NCBI GenBank assembly: GCA_949296915.1
Contig: CASFPX010000011.1
Location: forward strand, 1 to 64,000
Direction of reading: 5' to 3'
Source: Onthovicinus sp900555545
GTDB lineage: Bacteria; Bacillota; Clostridia; Oscillospirales; Acutalibacteraceae
DNA length: 64,000 bases
Below the pieces are notes generated by a model. That model did not search any database. It was not told where the DNA came from and saw only the letters and a program-made list of their open reading frames with translations. Shown piece after piece: positions 50,803 through 59,518 of the stretch (within the stretch, counting starts at the first letter, position 1; the number at the start of each line of letters is the position of its first letter). The translations under genes were made by a program, and so were the position numbers.

Positions 50803-51747
50803 TTATTGAACGGAGATTTTGTTATCTGCCCATTCCAGAATATCCTGGTAAACTTCTTCTTTGTTCAGCTCGTTTAGGATTTCGTGCCGGCCACCCGGAT
50901 AGAGCTTCATGGTGACATCCTTGTGCCCGCTCTTTTTGAGCCCAGCTGATACTTCACGGATTCCTTTGCCATAAGTCCCAACCGGATCCTCTTCGCCGGA
51001 AATTAGCAGCATCGGCAGGATGTAGGGGACGCTGTTATACCAGTTTCTTGCTGAGATATCTTGTAGCAGCTTGAACAGTTCCCGGTAACCTGGATCCGTA
51101 AACCGGAATCCGCACAGGGGATCCGCCATGTATTGATCGACTGTTTTTTCGTCGCGGGTCAGCCAGTCAAACTTGGTGCGTGCAGGTTTAAAGCGCTTGT
51201 TATAACTGCCAAAGGCCAGCGAGTCCAGCAGATGGCTCCGATGATGATCGCCCTTTTCCCGGGCAATAATAGATGCGAGCGCCGCCCCAATTCCGGCGCC
51301 GGGGTTGGCTCCACTGGTACCGCAAAAAATGGCGGCATCAATGTTGTCTCCGTACAGCGCGCAATATTTGCGTACAACAAAGGATCCCATTGAATGACCA
51401 AACAGGATTACCGGTTTGTCGGGAAATTCTTTTTTGGCAATGCCAGTCAGCGTCTTTACATCGTTTACCAATGCGTTACGGCCGTCCTCCTTGCCGAAGT
51501 AGCCAAGCTCATCTTCGCCGCTGATGGATTTACCGTGGCCGAGGTGGTCGTTGATAAAAACGGCATATCCATGACTGGCTAAAAATTCGGCAAAGGCATC
51601 ATACCGGGCGGAGTGCTCCGCCATCCCGTGCGCGATCTGAAAGACCGCCTTGACGGACGCACGATTTTCCGGCTCGATACTTTTGGCGTAGATATTACAA
51701 AGTTTAGAAACTGAAAGATAAGAATACTCATTTACTTTAAAGGCCAA
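50803..51747 (-). CDS. Alpha/beta hydrolase (lysophospholipase/monoacylglycerol lipase-like)
   Basis: A 314-residue serine hydrolase of the PldB/Hydrolase_4 type: QIAHGMAEHSARYDAFAEFLA, INDHLGHGKS, GHSMGS (nucleophile elbow GxSxG) and a late ISGEEDPVG (catalytic Asp) and GGRHEILNE (catalytic His). Likely cleaves a lysolipid or monoacylglycerol in the cytoplasm; no signal peptide is seen. The start is TTG at 51745-51747 after GAGGTGAT. Has its own promoter and is followed by the flavodoxin-like gene. Confidence 0.88.
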   Translation of the reverse strand: MAFKVNEYSYLSVSKLCNIYAKSIEPENRASVKAVFQIAHGMAEHSARYDAFAEFLASHGYAVFINDHLGHGKSISGEDELGYFGKEDGRNALVNDVKTLTGIAKKEFPDKPVILFGHSMGSFVVRKYCALYGDNIDAAIFCGTSGANPGAGIGAALASIIAREKGDHHRSHLLDSLAFGSYNKRFKPARTKFDWLTRDEKTVDQYMADPLCGFRFTDPGYRELFKLLQDISARNWYNSVPYILPMLLISGEEDPVGTYGKGIREVSAGLKKSGHKDVTMKLYPGGRHEILNELNKEEVYQDILEWADNKISVQ

Positions 51748-51814
51748 GTTCTCATCACCTCACATGAAAATTGCAACATTTGACTCGAAAGAGATGCTTC
51801 AAAACTTTGGTAAT

Positions 51815-51842
51815 AGTATAACACATTTTTACCGTTTTGTAA
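51815..51842 (-). promoter_or_regulatory. Promoter of the alpha/beta hydrolase gene
   Basis: Minus strand: TTACAA (51837-51842), 16 bases, TATACT (51815-51820) with an upstream TG as in extended -10 promoters. Confidence 0.65.
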
Positions 51843-51882
51843 CTATTTTGTTACCTTTTTGAAGCAAATCATTTGTTTAAAC

Positions 51883-51921
51883 AAAAACAGTCGGATTCAT
51901 TTGTTGAATTCGACTGTTTTT
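51883..51921. terminator. Terminator after the hemolysin III-family gene
   Basis: AAAAACAGTCG (51883-51893) with CGACTGTTTTT (51911-51921), and inner ATTCA/TGAAT, a long stem with T-runs on both strands. Confidence 0.85.
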
Positions 51922-51951
51922 GATAGCGTATTTGAGAAAAAATTGATCAAA

Positions 51952-52638
51952 TTATAAGCAGAGAGGTAAAACGTAATAGTAGATCGAAATAAAGTGCAGT
52001 ACACTGCCCGCAACAACAAACAGGTGGAAAACCATGTGGGCGTAAGGGATTTTTTTACCGAGCCCGTAAAAGATAGCGCCAACTGTATAAACGATCCCGC
52101 CGAGCAGCAACAGGATGAAGCCAGGGCGGAGCTCGCCGGAGAAAACGGTCAATAAAGGCTTAATAACAAAGACAGTTGTCCATCCGATGGCGATATATAA
52201 GATCATTTGAATGACCTTGAATTTTTCAAATCCGGCCACCGTCAGGACAATTCCCAGAATGGCACAGGCCCACGCGACAGCAAACAGGGTCCAACTGGCG
52301 GCTGGATAACCGGGCCGCAGGGCGATCAACATATAGGGGGCAAAAGTTCCGGCGATCAAAATAAAGATCATGCAGTGATCGATAACACGCATTACCTTTT
52401 TGGTAAAGGAAGTGGCCCTTAGCCCGTGATAGACAGCAGAACAGGAGTACAGCACAATCAGGGAGAGACCGTAAATGATACAGCTGACGATTCCCCAGGC
52501 ATCGCCGGTTGGAATCACGCGGATGAGACAGGCGATCAGTGCAGCTATGCCGAAAACAATGCCGGCCGCATGGGTTGCGCTGTTCCAGCGGTCTTCCGCA
52601 ACCGAGTAGGCGGGAATTTTAATCTCTTGAATGGACAT
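51952..52638 (-). CDS. Hemolysin III / PAQR-family membrane protein
   Basis: A 228-residue protein with seven expected helices. WNSATHAAGIVFGIAAL near residue 16 and YSCSAVYHGL and HMVFHLFVVAGSVLHF carry the conserved histidines and aspartate (VIDHCMIFILIAGTFAPYM) that bind a metal in PAQR hydrolases. Hemolysin III homologues are usually not true toxins; some are membrane ceramidase-like hydrolases. Own promoter upstream and a terminator downstream. Confidence 0.92.
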   Translation of the reverse strand: MSIQEIKIPAYSVAEDRWNSATHAAGIVFGIAALIACLIRVIPTGDAWGIVSCIIYGLSLIVLYSCSAVYHGLRATSFTKKVMRVIDHCMIFILIAGTFAPYMLIALRPGYPAASWTLFAVAWACAILGIVLTVAGFEKFKVIQMILYIAIGWTTVFVIKPLLTVFSGELRPGFILLLLGGIVYTVGAIFYGLGKKIPYAHMVFHLFVVAGSVLHFISIYYYVLPLCL

Positions 52639-52668
52639 ATAAACACCTGCTTTATTTGAAGTGCTTCT

Positions 52669-52697
52669 ATCATAGTACCAAACAAGTGAGATGTCAA
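52669..52697 (-). promoter_or_regulatory. Promoter of the hemolysin III-family gene
   Basis: Minus strand: TTGACA (52692-52697), 17 bases, TATGAT (52669-52674), about 30 bases before the ATG. Confidence 0.75.
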
Positions 52698-52747
52698 TAT
52701 AAAAACTGAATTTTATAAAAAAATATTTTTAAACATGGTATCAAATA

Positions 52748-53638
52748 CTACGTGATGACTCCTGATAAATCAAATGGCGGGATATATTCTTCCTTAGCAC
52801 TGGAAAGTTCCTGAATATAACCTTCTGTCAAATCTAATTCAATCAGGCGGTCATAGACTGCGTTGTACTCCTGCTGCGTGATCCTGCGCTGCAATTCGGG
52901 GTATTGTGCCAGATCACCGCACGGGGTGTATTGCGACATGATACTTACCGGGACTGTGCGCGGGAGATTGGCGGCAATCCACTCAAGTACACGCAAGGAA
53001 TTTTCCACCTGACCGGGCAGGATCAGATGGCGGATGATCAGGCCGGAGCGCATCATCCCATTTCCATCGTAGATAGGATCCCCTACCTGGTCATACATGG
53101 CCGGAATTGAAGCGGAAGCGAACTGAAAGTAGTCGGCGGCGCCGGAATATTTTTGGCTGAGTGCCGCATCTACGTATTTCAAATCCGGGAGATAAATATC
53201 TACGTAGCCTTTCAGTGCCTGGATCGTCTCTGGTTTCTCGTATCCTCCGCAGTTATAGACGATCGGGATGTTGGGACGGTATTGATCCAGCACCCGCATG
53301 ATCTGGCGGGTGTAATGCGTGGGATTGACCAGGTTGATGTTGTGCGCGCCCTCTTCCTCCAATCGCTTGATCATTCGAATCAGATTTTCATCCGTTACGG
53401 GTGCGCCGAATCCCTCGCGGCTAATTTTATAGTTCTGGCAGTAGACGCACCGCAGGGCGCAGCCGGAAAAAAATACGGCTCCCGAACCGTTTTTCCCACT
53501 GATGCAGGGTTCCTCCCAGTAGTGTTTTTCACATCGGGCGATTTTAAAGGTGTCTCCCATTGCGCACACACCGCCGCCGCTTGTCCCGGAGCGTACGGCA
53601 GAACAGCTGCGCGGACAAATATTACAGCGATTTTCCAT
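52748..53638 (-). CDS. Radical SAM protein (pyruvate formate-lyase activating enzyme-like)
   Basis: A 296-residue radical SAM enzyme. N-terminal CNICPRSCSAVR is followed by FFSGCALRCVYCQNYKIS with the CxxxCxxC cluster motif. The pattern resembles the stand-alone PflA-like family that is often annotated 'putative pyruvate formate lyase activating enzyme'; its target is unproven. The ATG overlaps the stop of the metallophosphoesterase gene as TAATG, so they are coupled. Confidence 0.88.
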   Translation of the reverse strand: MENRCNICPRSCSAVRSGTSGGGVCAMGDTFKIARCEKHYWEEPCISGKNGSGAVFFSGCALRCVYCQNYKISREGFGAPVTDENLIRMIKRLEEEGAHNINLVNPTHYTRQIMRVLDQYRPNIPIVYNCGGYEKPETIQALKGYVDIYLPDLKYVDAALSQKYSGAADYFQFASASIPAMYDQVGDPIYDGNGMMRSGLIIRHLILPGQVENSLRVLEWIAANLPRTVPVSIMSQYTPCGDLAQYPELQRRITQQEYNAVYDRLIELDLTEGYIQELSSAKEEYIPPFDLSGVIT

Positions 53639-55011
53639 TAAACTCCATATCCGATCTCTAATGTAGCATTGTTATCCGGGATCCCGTCGTTGTACATCAG
53701 GGTGCGCAGAACTTCCGGCAGCTGCTCGATCAATTGGACGCCGGGTGCGAGCTTTTTCAGCTTAGCGGCCAATTTGTCCGCAGCCGGAACCACCACCTGA
53801 TAGACGGGCGTTTCAGGGGAGTAAGGTGGGTCTCCGGCATAGAGGCAACAGATCAGCTCCAGTACAAGCTCCTTGACCAGCATATCCTTTACAGAGGGAT
53901 CTACCGGGATATGTGCAAGTTTTCCAAGCCGCCCAAGGGTAAATATATCCAGAATATGCCCGACGACCTTTAGCAGTGGCCATAACTTATCTACCGTGCT
54001 GGCACTCATGCTGAAGCCACGGGCAAGCTCCTTAAAGTGGTCAATGTCATGTCCTACGGAATTGAGCACATCTCGGATCATATATTCAAAGTGATCCTTT
54101 AAGTACTCGTTCACGGTCTTACCACCCAGATCCCAGTCAAAGGAATCAATGTGTTCGGTGGTAATTTCGGCTTTTCCGGGGGTGAGGGTGACCTTGCGGA
54201 TCGGATTGGGATAGCCGACGAGGGAGCCGGTATTGACCTCATAAAAGACATTTCCCTTTTCAGTCGTGATCTGGTTGATGTGCTGCATATGGGTGTGCCC
54301 GGTAAAAATCAGATCGACACCCGCATCCGCAAACCGGCGTGCTGTTTCGTCATGATTAAAGATCATGTCCTTTTCTGAAAACAGCGGATAGACGGGGGAT
54401 GGGGGGAGTACCGGGTGGTGGGACATAACAAAAATATATTCCCCGGCCTCGTGTGCCCTTTGAATCTGCTCCATATACCAGCGGACAGTCTCCGTTGTGG
54501 CGCCACTAAAGGAACGTAGGTTTCCGTCATCATTCAGTGCGAGCAGGCGGATCCCCGGCGCAAGCTGGGAGACATAGGATTGGCTCTCCGGCTCGTAGGC
54601 GATGGCGTCGCTGAATCCGTAAGGGGCGTACAGGACAGGGAACTCCTCGCGATTGAGTCCCTCAACTACCAGCTTCCGATCGCCATCATATCCATCCGGA
54701 TTTGCCTCCACATCGTGGGAGGCCGTGATCAAGCGCACCTTTTTGCCCCCTGCGGTCAGTCGGCGCAGCTTTTGCTCAAACTCCAGATGGCTGGCTTTCT
54801 GGCCGTTGTGGGTCACATCGCCCGCGATCAGGATCGTGTCGATCTCCTGATCGGCAAGCAGTTTATCAATCACCGCGTCCAGGATGGGGCCGCTCTCTGC
54901 CAGGCACTTCTGGTCGGCGTGGCTGCAAGCTTCATAAGCACTGCCTGTGATCCCGAGGGACTGTGCATAATAGTGGATATCTGTGATCAGATAAAAAGAA
55001 AAGCGTTCCAT
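53638..55011 (-). CDS. Metallophosphoesterase family protein
   Basis: A 457-residue calcineurin-like protein: LITDIHYY (DxH), LIAGDVTHNG (GDxxxNG), TASHD (in place of GNHD), MSHHPVLP and FTGHTHMQ. The C-terminal ~180 residues are helical and unrelated to known domains that I recognise. No signal peptide, so cytoplasmic or released by another route. It is the first gene of a two-gene operon with the radical SAM gene. The substrate is not predictable. Confidence 0.88.
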   Translation of the reverse strand: MERFSFYLITDIHYYAQSLGITGSAYEACSHADQKCLAESGPILDAVIDKLLADQEIDTILIAGDVTHNGQKASHLEFEQKLRRLTAGGKKVRLITASHDVEANPDGYDGDRKLVVEGLNREEFPVLYAPYGFSDAIAYEPESQSYVSQLAPGIRLLALNDDGNLRSFSGATTETVRWYMEQIQRAHEAGEYIFVMSHHPVLPPSPVYPLFSEKDMIFNHDETARRFADAGVDLIFTGHTHMQHINQITTEKGNVFYEVNTGSLVGYPNPIRKVTLTPGKAEITTEHIDSFDWDLGGKTVNEYLKDHFEYMIRDVLNSVGHDIDHFKELARGFSMSASTVDKLWPLLKVVGHILDIFTLGRLGKLAHIPVDPSVKDMLVKELVLELICCLYAGDPPYSPETPVYQVVVPAADKLAAKLKKLAPGVQLIEQLPEVLRTLMYNDGIPDNNATLEIGYGV

Positions 55012-55063
55012 ATGGGCCTCCTTCGTTTCGGTGCTGCAATACCATTTGTTTTGTTCACATTTA

Positions 55064-55093
55064 AGTATAATATACTCAGAATAGGTGAGTCAA
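55064..55093 (-). promoter_or_regulatory. Promoter of the metallophosphoesterase/radical SAM operon
   Basis: Minus strand: TTGACT (55088-55093), 18 bases, TATACT (55064-55069), about 50 bases before the ATG. Confidence 0.65.
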
Positions 55094-55199
55094 TAGTGCA
55101 AAATGAAAAAAGTTTGCCACACTTGGGGCTTGAAAAGGAGGCAGGTGTCGGTTTATAATAAAAATGAAATGGATACAACATAATGGAGGGAAAATGACG

Positions 55200-56114
55200 A
55201 TGGGTATTGTTGCAAAGTTTGGCCCGCGTGTGTGGGCGAAAGTGGAAATAGAGGATAATAAGCGGATCAGCCGGCAGACACTCCCGGAGGGTGTACAGGC
55301 GGTGCTGGATATTCCCTATCTGGAGGACGGGATCAAGGGGCACTTACTGGATATCTATACGCCTGAAGGGTTTGAGAAGCCGCTGCCGCTGATTATTGAC
55401 ATCCACGGCGGAGGGCTCATGTACGGGTATAAGGAGATCAACAAGAATTTTTGCTATCATCTGGCGCTCGATGGTTTTATCGTCATCAGTATCAATTACC
55501 GCCTGGTTCCGGATGTACTGTACGGCGATCAGGTGCGTGATGTGCTCGCAGCGTTCCGTTGGATTGCGGAGCACGGTGCGGAGTACGGCTGTGATATGGG
55601 CCGCGTCTTTGTGGCGGGAGATTCCGCAGGCGGGCAGCTCGCCGCACACTGCACCCTTGTCAACAATCATCCCGAGCTGCGGCAGATCTATCGCGTGAAT
55701 GAGAGTGGGCTTAAAATTCGCGGTGTAGGACTGATCTGTTGTATGGTGAACCGCAAGGGTAAGAGCGCTTTCATAAACGGGGCAGCCTTTGGGCGGGGTT
55801 ATCGCAAAAAACCGGAGTACGAGGGTACGGACTTAAAAAAGTACCTCTCATCCGAATACTTTCCGCCGGCCTATATCGTCACCAGCGATCAGGACTTCAT
55901 TCAGGAGGGATCTGTCTATATGAAAAAGCTCCTGCGGGAGAAAAATATCAGCTACCGCTTCCGCAACTGGGGGTATAATAAACAGGATCCGATCGAGCAT
56001 GTATTTAATGTGGCATACCCGGACCGGGCGGAGAGTGTGCAGACCAACCATGAGCTCACAGGGTATTTTCAGGAACTCTGTCCGGTGGAATCCATCGGGG
56101 TTTCTCGCAACTGA
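55200..56114 (+). CDS. Alpha/beta hydrolase (HSL-like carboxylesterase)
   Basis: About 304 residues: DIHGGGLMYG (oxyanion HGGG), GDSAGGQLAA (nucleophile elbow GDSAG) and a late TSDQDF (Asp) and DPIEHVFNV (His). This is the BD-FAE/hormone-sensitive lipase-like esterase group, acting on short acyl esters, for example plant cell-wall acetyl groups or xenobiotics. ATG 55200 is preferred because GGAGGG at 55185-55190 has proper spacing there; ATG 55194 is too close and 55164 is farther up. No signal peptide. A strong terminator follows. Confidence 0.85.
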   Translation: MGIVAKFGPRVWAKVEIEDNKRISRQTLPEGVQAVLDIPYLEDGIKGHLLDIYTPEGFEKPLPLIIDIHGGGLMYGYKEINKNFCYHLALDGFIVISINYRLVPDVLYGDQVRDVLAAFRWIAEHGAEYGCDMGRVFVAGDSAGGQLAAHCTLVNNHPELRQIYRVNESGLKIRGVGLICCMVNRKGKSAFINGAAFGRGYRKKPEYEGTDLKKYLSSEYFPPAYIVTSDQDFIQEGSVYMKKLLREKNISYRFRNWGYNKQDPIEHVFNVAYPDRAESVQTNHELTGYFQELCPVESIGVSRN

Positions 56115-56139
56115 CCTGCCGAATCATTCAATCAAGTTT

Positions 56140-56173
56140 GCCGGTGCGTTTTTGTAGGACGCACCGGCTTTTA
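56140..56173 (+). terminator. Terminator after the esterase gene
   Basis: GCCGGTGCGT (56140-56149), nine-base loop, ACGCACCGGC (56159-56168), then TTTT. Confidence 0.88.
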
Positions 56174-56237
56174 TGTATTGATTTTGAATACTTTAAGGAG
56201 CGTTTTTGTGATAAAAGAACAATAATTCCCGCCCCCA

Positions 56238-56266
56238 TTGACAGGAGGAGATTGTGAACGTATAAT
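56238..56266 (+). promoter_or_regulatory. Consensus promoter of the Crp/Fnr-ABC transporter operon
   Basis: TTGACA (56238-56243), 17 bases, TATAAT (56261-56266): an exact sigma-70 consensus. The spacer holds TTGTGA, half of a Crp/Fnr-type site, which would fit autoregulation. Confidence 0.85.
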
Positions 56267-56308
56267 AAATACAAAGTGTCCCAAATGATACAGAATGGCG
56301 GTGAACCC

Positions 56309-56962
56309 ATGCTCAATGAACAGGAAATGCGGATTCTCCTTTCCAGTGCGCTTTTCAAAAATGGCAATAGCGGCGCGATGATGGGCGAGCTTGGCCTGTG
56401 TAAGGTTCACAGATATCAGAAGGGCGCGTACATCTTCTCCCGCGAGGTGAATCCCCGGGCGCTGGGTGTCATTCTCAGCGGCACCGCACAGGTGGAAAAG
56501 GGAACACAGGACCATTTGATCGTGATGAGCCGCCTGATCCAGGGGGATGTGTTCGGCGCTGTCTCCCTCTATGCCTCCAGTGAGCAGTACGTCACGGGGA
56601 TCCGGGCGATCACGCCGGTGGCGGCTCTGTTGATCCCCAAGCGCGTGATGGATAAGCTGATCCGCACTTACCCGGAGATTGCGGTCAATTACCTGACATA
56701 TCTGAGTGAGCGCATCTATTTTCTCAACCGTCGGATCGACAGCTTTACCGGCGGATCGGCCGTTCAGCGGCTGGCGGGGTACTTCCTGATGGGAGAGGCC
56801 GATACAAGCGGCGTTCCGGCCGCGCATTTAGCTTCGGCGCTCGATATCGGGCGCGCCTCACTCTATCGTGCCTTTGACGAGTTGGAGCGGGCGGGAGCGA
56901 TCCGACGGGAAGGTAAACTGATTACGGTCCTCTCACGGGAAAAATTGCAGCAGTATGTGTAA
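56309..56962 (+). CDS. Crp/Fnr-family transcriptional regulator
   Basis: About 217 residues: an N-terminal cyclic-nucleotide-binding jelly roll (KGAYIFSREVNPRALGVILSG, GDVFGAVSLY) and a C-terminal winged HTH (SALDIGRASLYRAFDELERAG, shown without the flanks). No cysteine cluster for an Fnr-type iron-sulphur centre and no clear phosphate-binding RxS of CRP are seen, so the signal is unknown. The ATG at 56309 is chosen because it follows GGCGGTGA and gives MLNEQEMRIL; the frame extends to 56276. It sits 42 bases before the transporter genes and likely regulates them. Confidence 0.85.
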   Translation: MLNEQEMRILLSSALFKNGNSGAMMGELGLCKVHRYQKGAYIFSREVNPRALGVILSGTAQVEKGTQDHLIVMSRLIQGDVFGAVSLYASSEQYVTGIRAITPVAALLIPKRVMDKLIRTYPEIAVNYLTYLSERIYFLNRRIDSFTGGSAVQRLAGYFLMGEADTSGVPAAHLASALDIGRASLYRAFDELERAGAIRREGKLITVLSREKLQQYV

Positions 56963-57004
56963 ATCCTGGCGGGGAACCGCCTGAAGTATAGGAGTGCATG
57001 AAAG

Positions 57005-58048
57005 ATGAAAAAAGTAAAAGCTCTATTGTCGGCAGCCACGGCGGCAGTCCTGGCCCTCTCACTATTCGGCTGTGCCGTTGAAAATCCGGACACAGATGAC
57101 GCGAATCAGACGTCTGATCCAGCCGTTCAGGGAGTATCCATGTCTGTGGCCGCGCTTAAAGGGCCGACCGGTATCGGTATGGTCAAACTGATGTCCGATT
57201 CCGAGGCAGGGGGTACAGTGAACGATTATACGTTCCAGGTGTTTGACTCCCCGGACAACGTGGTAGCCGCGGTTTCTAACGTGGACAATCCCGTTCAGGT
57301 GGCCGCAGTGCCGGTCAATGTTGCGGCATCACTCTATAATAAGACAAATGGCAAGATCCAGGTGGCTGCAATCAATACACTGGGTACGCTTTTCCTGCTG
57401 GAGAACGGCGATTCCATTCAGTCCGTGGCGGATCTGAAGGGGAAGACGATCTACGTCTCCGGACAGGGTGCGACCCCAGAGTATGTCCTCGACTATATCC
57501 TGACCTCCAATGGAATTGATCCGGACAAGGATGTGGACATTCAGTTTGTGGCGGACCATGCCACGCTCGCCACGATGGTAGTTGCCGGAGAGGCGGATAT
57601 CGCCCTGCTTCCGCAGCCGAACGTTACCACTGTACTCACTCAGGCACCGGATGTCCGCATCGCGCTGGATTTAACCAAGGCTTGGGACGATACGAATGCG
57701 AAGAACGGCAAACAGGGCCAGCTCTCGATGGGCTGCATCATTGTCAATAAGGAGTTTGCAGAGCAGAACAAGGCGGCGTTTAACAAATTCCTGGATGAAT
57801 ATAAGGCTTCCGTAGAGTATGTCACCGCCGAGGCGAACCTCGATGCAGCCGCACAGTTGTGTGAGACCTATGGGATCATCCCGAAGGCGGCGGTCGCCAA
57901 GAAGGCCATCCCGGATTGCAACATCACCTATATTGAGGGTGCGGAGATGAAGCAGAACATGCAGCAGAATCTTCAGATTCTCTTTGACGCGAATCCCAAA
58001 TCGATCGGAGGAACTATGCCTGATGACGCTTTCTACTACACGCGGTAA
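57005..58048 (+). CDS. ABC transporter substrate-binding lipoprotein (NMT1/SsuA-like)
   Basis: A 347-residue lipoprotein: signal peptide with lipobox LFGC (Cys about residue 23), acidic linker (DTDDANQTSDP), then a type II periplasmic-binding fold with ADLKGKTIYVSGQGATPEYV, the phosphate/substrate loop typical of the NMT1/SsuA/TauA family, and EADIALLPQPNVTTVL. Likely carries an aliphatic sulfonate, thiamine-pyrimidine precursor or nitrate-like molecule; not decided. It is the first transporter gene, overlapping the permease by 26 bases. Confidence 0.88.
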   Translation: MKKVKALLSAATAAVLALSLFGCAVENPDTDDANQTSDPAVQGVSMSVAALKGPTGIGMVKLMSDSEAGGTVNDYTFQVFDSPDNVVAAVSNVDNPVQVAAVPVNVAASLYNKTNGKIQVAAINTLGTLFLLENGDSIQSVADLKGKTIYVSGQGATPEYVLDYILTSNGIDPDKDVDIQFVADHATLATMVVAGEADIALLPQPNVTTVLTQAPDVRIALDLTKAWDDTNAKNGKQGQLSMGCIIVNKEFAEQNKAAFNKFLDEYKASVEYVTAEANLDAAAQLCETYGIIPKAAVAKKAIPDCNITYIEGAEMKQNMQQNLQILFDANPKSIGGTMPDDAFYYTR

Positions 58049-58841
58049 AAAGTCCAAGGGCTCAAAATTGAAAAGAATCGGGAGCGCCGCCCTTGTGGCG
58101 GCGTTCTGGATCGCTGTGTGGGAGGGGCTCTACTATCTTGTCAATCAAGATATCCTGATTGCCTCGCCGCAGGCGGTTCTTGCCCGCGGTTCCCAGCTGA
58201 TTGTCACATCGGAGTTCTGGATGACCGCGGGCCTTTCCCTATATCGGATTCTGGCCGGCTATCTTATTGCGGTGGCGGGAGGGGTTTTGATAGCGGTCGC
58301 AACCTCGGCATCTAAAATTCTCTATTCCCTGCTCTATCCAATCATCAGTATTCTGCGCGTAACGCCGGTTGCTTCTTTTATTATCCTGGCGTTGGTGTGG
58401 ATCAGCGCGGGGGCTGTACCCTCCCTGATGGCGGGGATCATCGTACTTCCAATCGTCTGGGCGAATGTGAGTGAGGGGATTGTGGAGATAGACGTGCAAC
58501 TGCTGGAGATGGCGCGGATGTACCGGTTTGGCAGGATAAAAACCCTCCGGCATATCTATATCCCATCTGTGGCGCCGTACTTTACAACCGCCTGTATGAC
58601 GGGCCTTGGCATGGCATGGAAGGCCGGGATTGCGGCGGAGGTGCTCAGTGTGCCCAAATTGGCAATCGGAACAAATATTTATGACGCCAAACGGTATATC
58701 GAGACGGCCGATCTGTTTTTCTGGACGCTGGTTGTCATCATCCTGAGCATGATCTTGGAAAAGCTGGTGCGTTGGGCAGTCAAGCGGATCATGCGCCGTG
58801 TGATTGGAGGGGGACGGTATGGAGCTGAAACACGTATTTAA
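58023..58841 (+). CDS. ABC transporter permease (SsuC/TauC-like)
   Basis: About 272 residues with six expected helices and the EAA loop ALARMYRFGRIKTLRHIYIPS-like ending MYRFGRIKTLRHIYIPSVAPY (shown in part as RFGRIKTLRHIYIPSVAP). Member of the BPD_transp_1 permeases of sulfonate/taurine/nitrate importers. ATG 58023 overlaps the preceding gene; GGAGG is 11 bases upstream. The frame is open from 57984 but those residues are not conserved. Overlaps the ATPase gene by about 23 bases. Confidence 0.9.
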   Translation: MTLSTTRGKKSKGSKLKRIGSAALVAAFWIAVWEGLYYLVNQDILIASPQAVLARGSQLIVTSEFWMTAGLSLYRILAGYLIAVAGGVLIAVATSASKILYSLLYPIISILRVTPVASFIILALVWISAGAVPSLMAGIIVLPIVWANVSEGIVEIDVQLLEMARMYRFGRIKTLRHIYIPSVAPYFTTACMTGLGMAWKAGIAAEVLSVPKLAIGTNIYDAKRYIETADLFFWTLVVIILSMILEKLVRWAVKRIMRRVIGGGRYGAETRI

Positions 58842-59376
58842 AAGCTTTGATGGGCGAGAGGTCCTCAGCGACGTCTCCCTGATTTTTCCGGAGGGGAAAA
58901 TCAGCTGCCTGTTCGGTCCCTCCGGCCGGGGAAAGACGACCGTTCTCCGGCTGTTGGCGGGGCTGGAACAGCCGGACAGCGGGACTGTTGACGGCGTAGG
59001 GGACCGGCGCGTCTCAGTTGTTTTTCAGGAGGATCGCCTGCTCCCGTTCTGCACAGCAGAAAAGAACCTCTCCATCGCTGCTCCAGGTGCGGATGCCTGC
59101 CTGTGGTTGGAGCGGGTGGGACTGGCGGGCGATGCCGGGAAGTATCCATCACAGTTGAGCGGGGGAATGTGCCGCAGGGTGGCGCTGGCGCGTGCCCTCG
59201 CCTATGACGGAGAGGTGTTTTTGATGGATGAGCCGTTTAAGGGGCTGGACCGCGATACAAAACTGCGGATGCTGGAGTTGGTCCGCCTAACGCTCCGAGG
59301 GAAAACGGCGCTGTTCATTACACATGATGACGAGGAACGGGAGCTTTTGAGCGATCTTGTCATCAGTTTTGAGTGA
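58819..59376 (+). CDS. Short ABC transporter ATPase (SsuB/TauB-like)
   Basis: About 185 residues, shorter than usual SsuB (about 250). GPSGRGKTTVLRL is the Walker A, LSGGMCRRVALARAL the signature, VFLMDEPFKGLD the Walker B and THDDEE the switch histidine, so it has every motif for activity; what is missing is the C-terminal extension. ATG 58819 has GGAGGGGG just before it. It powers the substrate-binding and permease genes upstream. Confidence 0.9.
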   Translation: MELKHVFKSFDGREVLSDVSLIFPEGKISCLFGPSGRGKTTVLRLLAGLEQPDSGTVDGVGDRRVSVVFQEDRLLPFCTAEKNLSIAAPGADACLWLERVGLAGDAGKYPSQLSGGMCRRVALARALAYDGEVFLMDEPFKGLDRDTKLRMLELVRLTLRGKTALFITHDDEERELLSDLVISFE

Positions 59377-59447
59377 GAATTGCTGTTTACTGAATGCGAG
59401 AATCAACTGTTTCGACAATTTTCTCAATTTTAAACAAAAAATTTTTC

Positions 59448-59476
59448 TTGACAAAAAGTTTTTTTTAGCTTATTAT
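59448..59476 (+). promoter_or_regulatory. Promoter of the sigma-factor gene
   Basis: TTGACA (59448-59453), 17 bases, TATTAT (59471-59476), about 43 bases before the TTG start. Strong AT-rich surrounding (59400-59470). Confidence 0.8.
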
Positions 59477-59518
59477 GGATGTGTTCAGTAAATCAGTGTG
59501 TGCGGTGGGGTGAATTCG

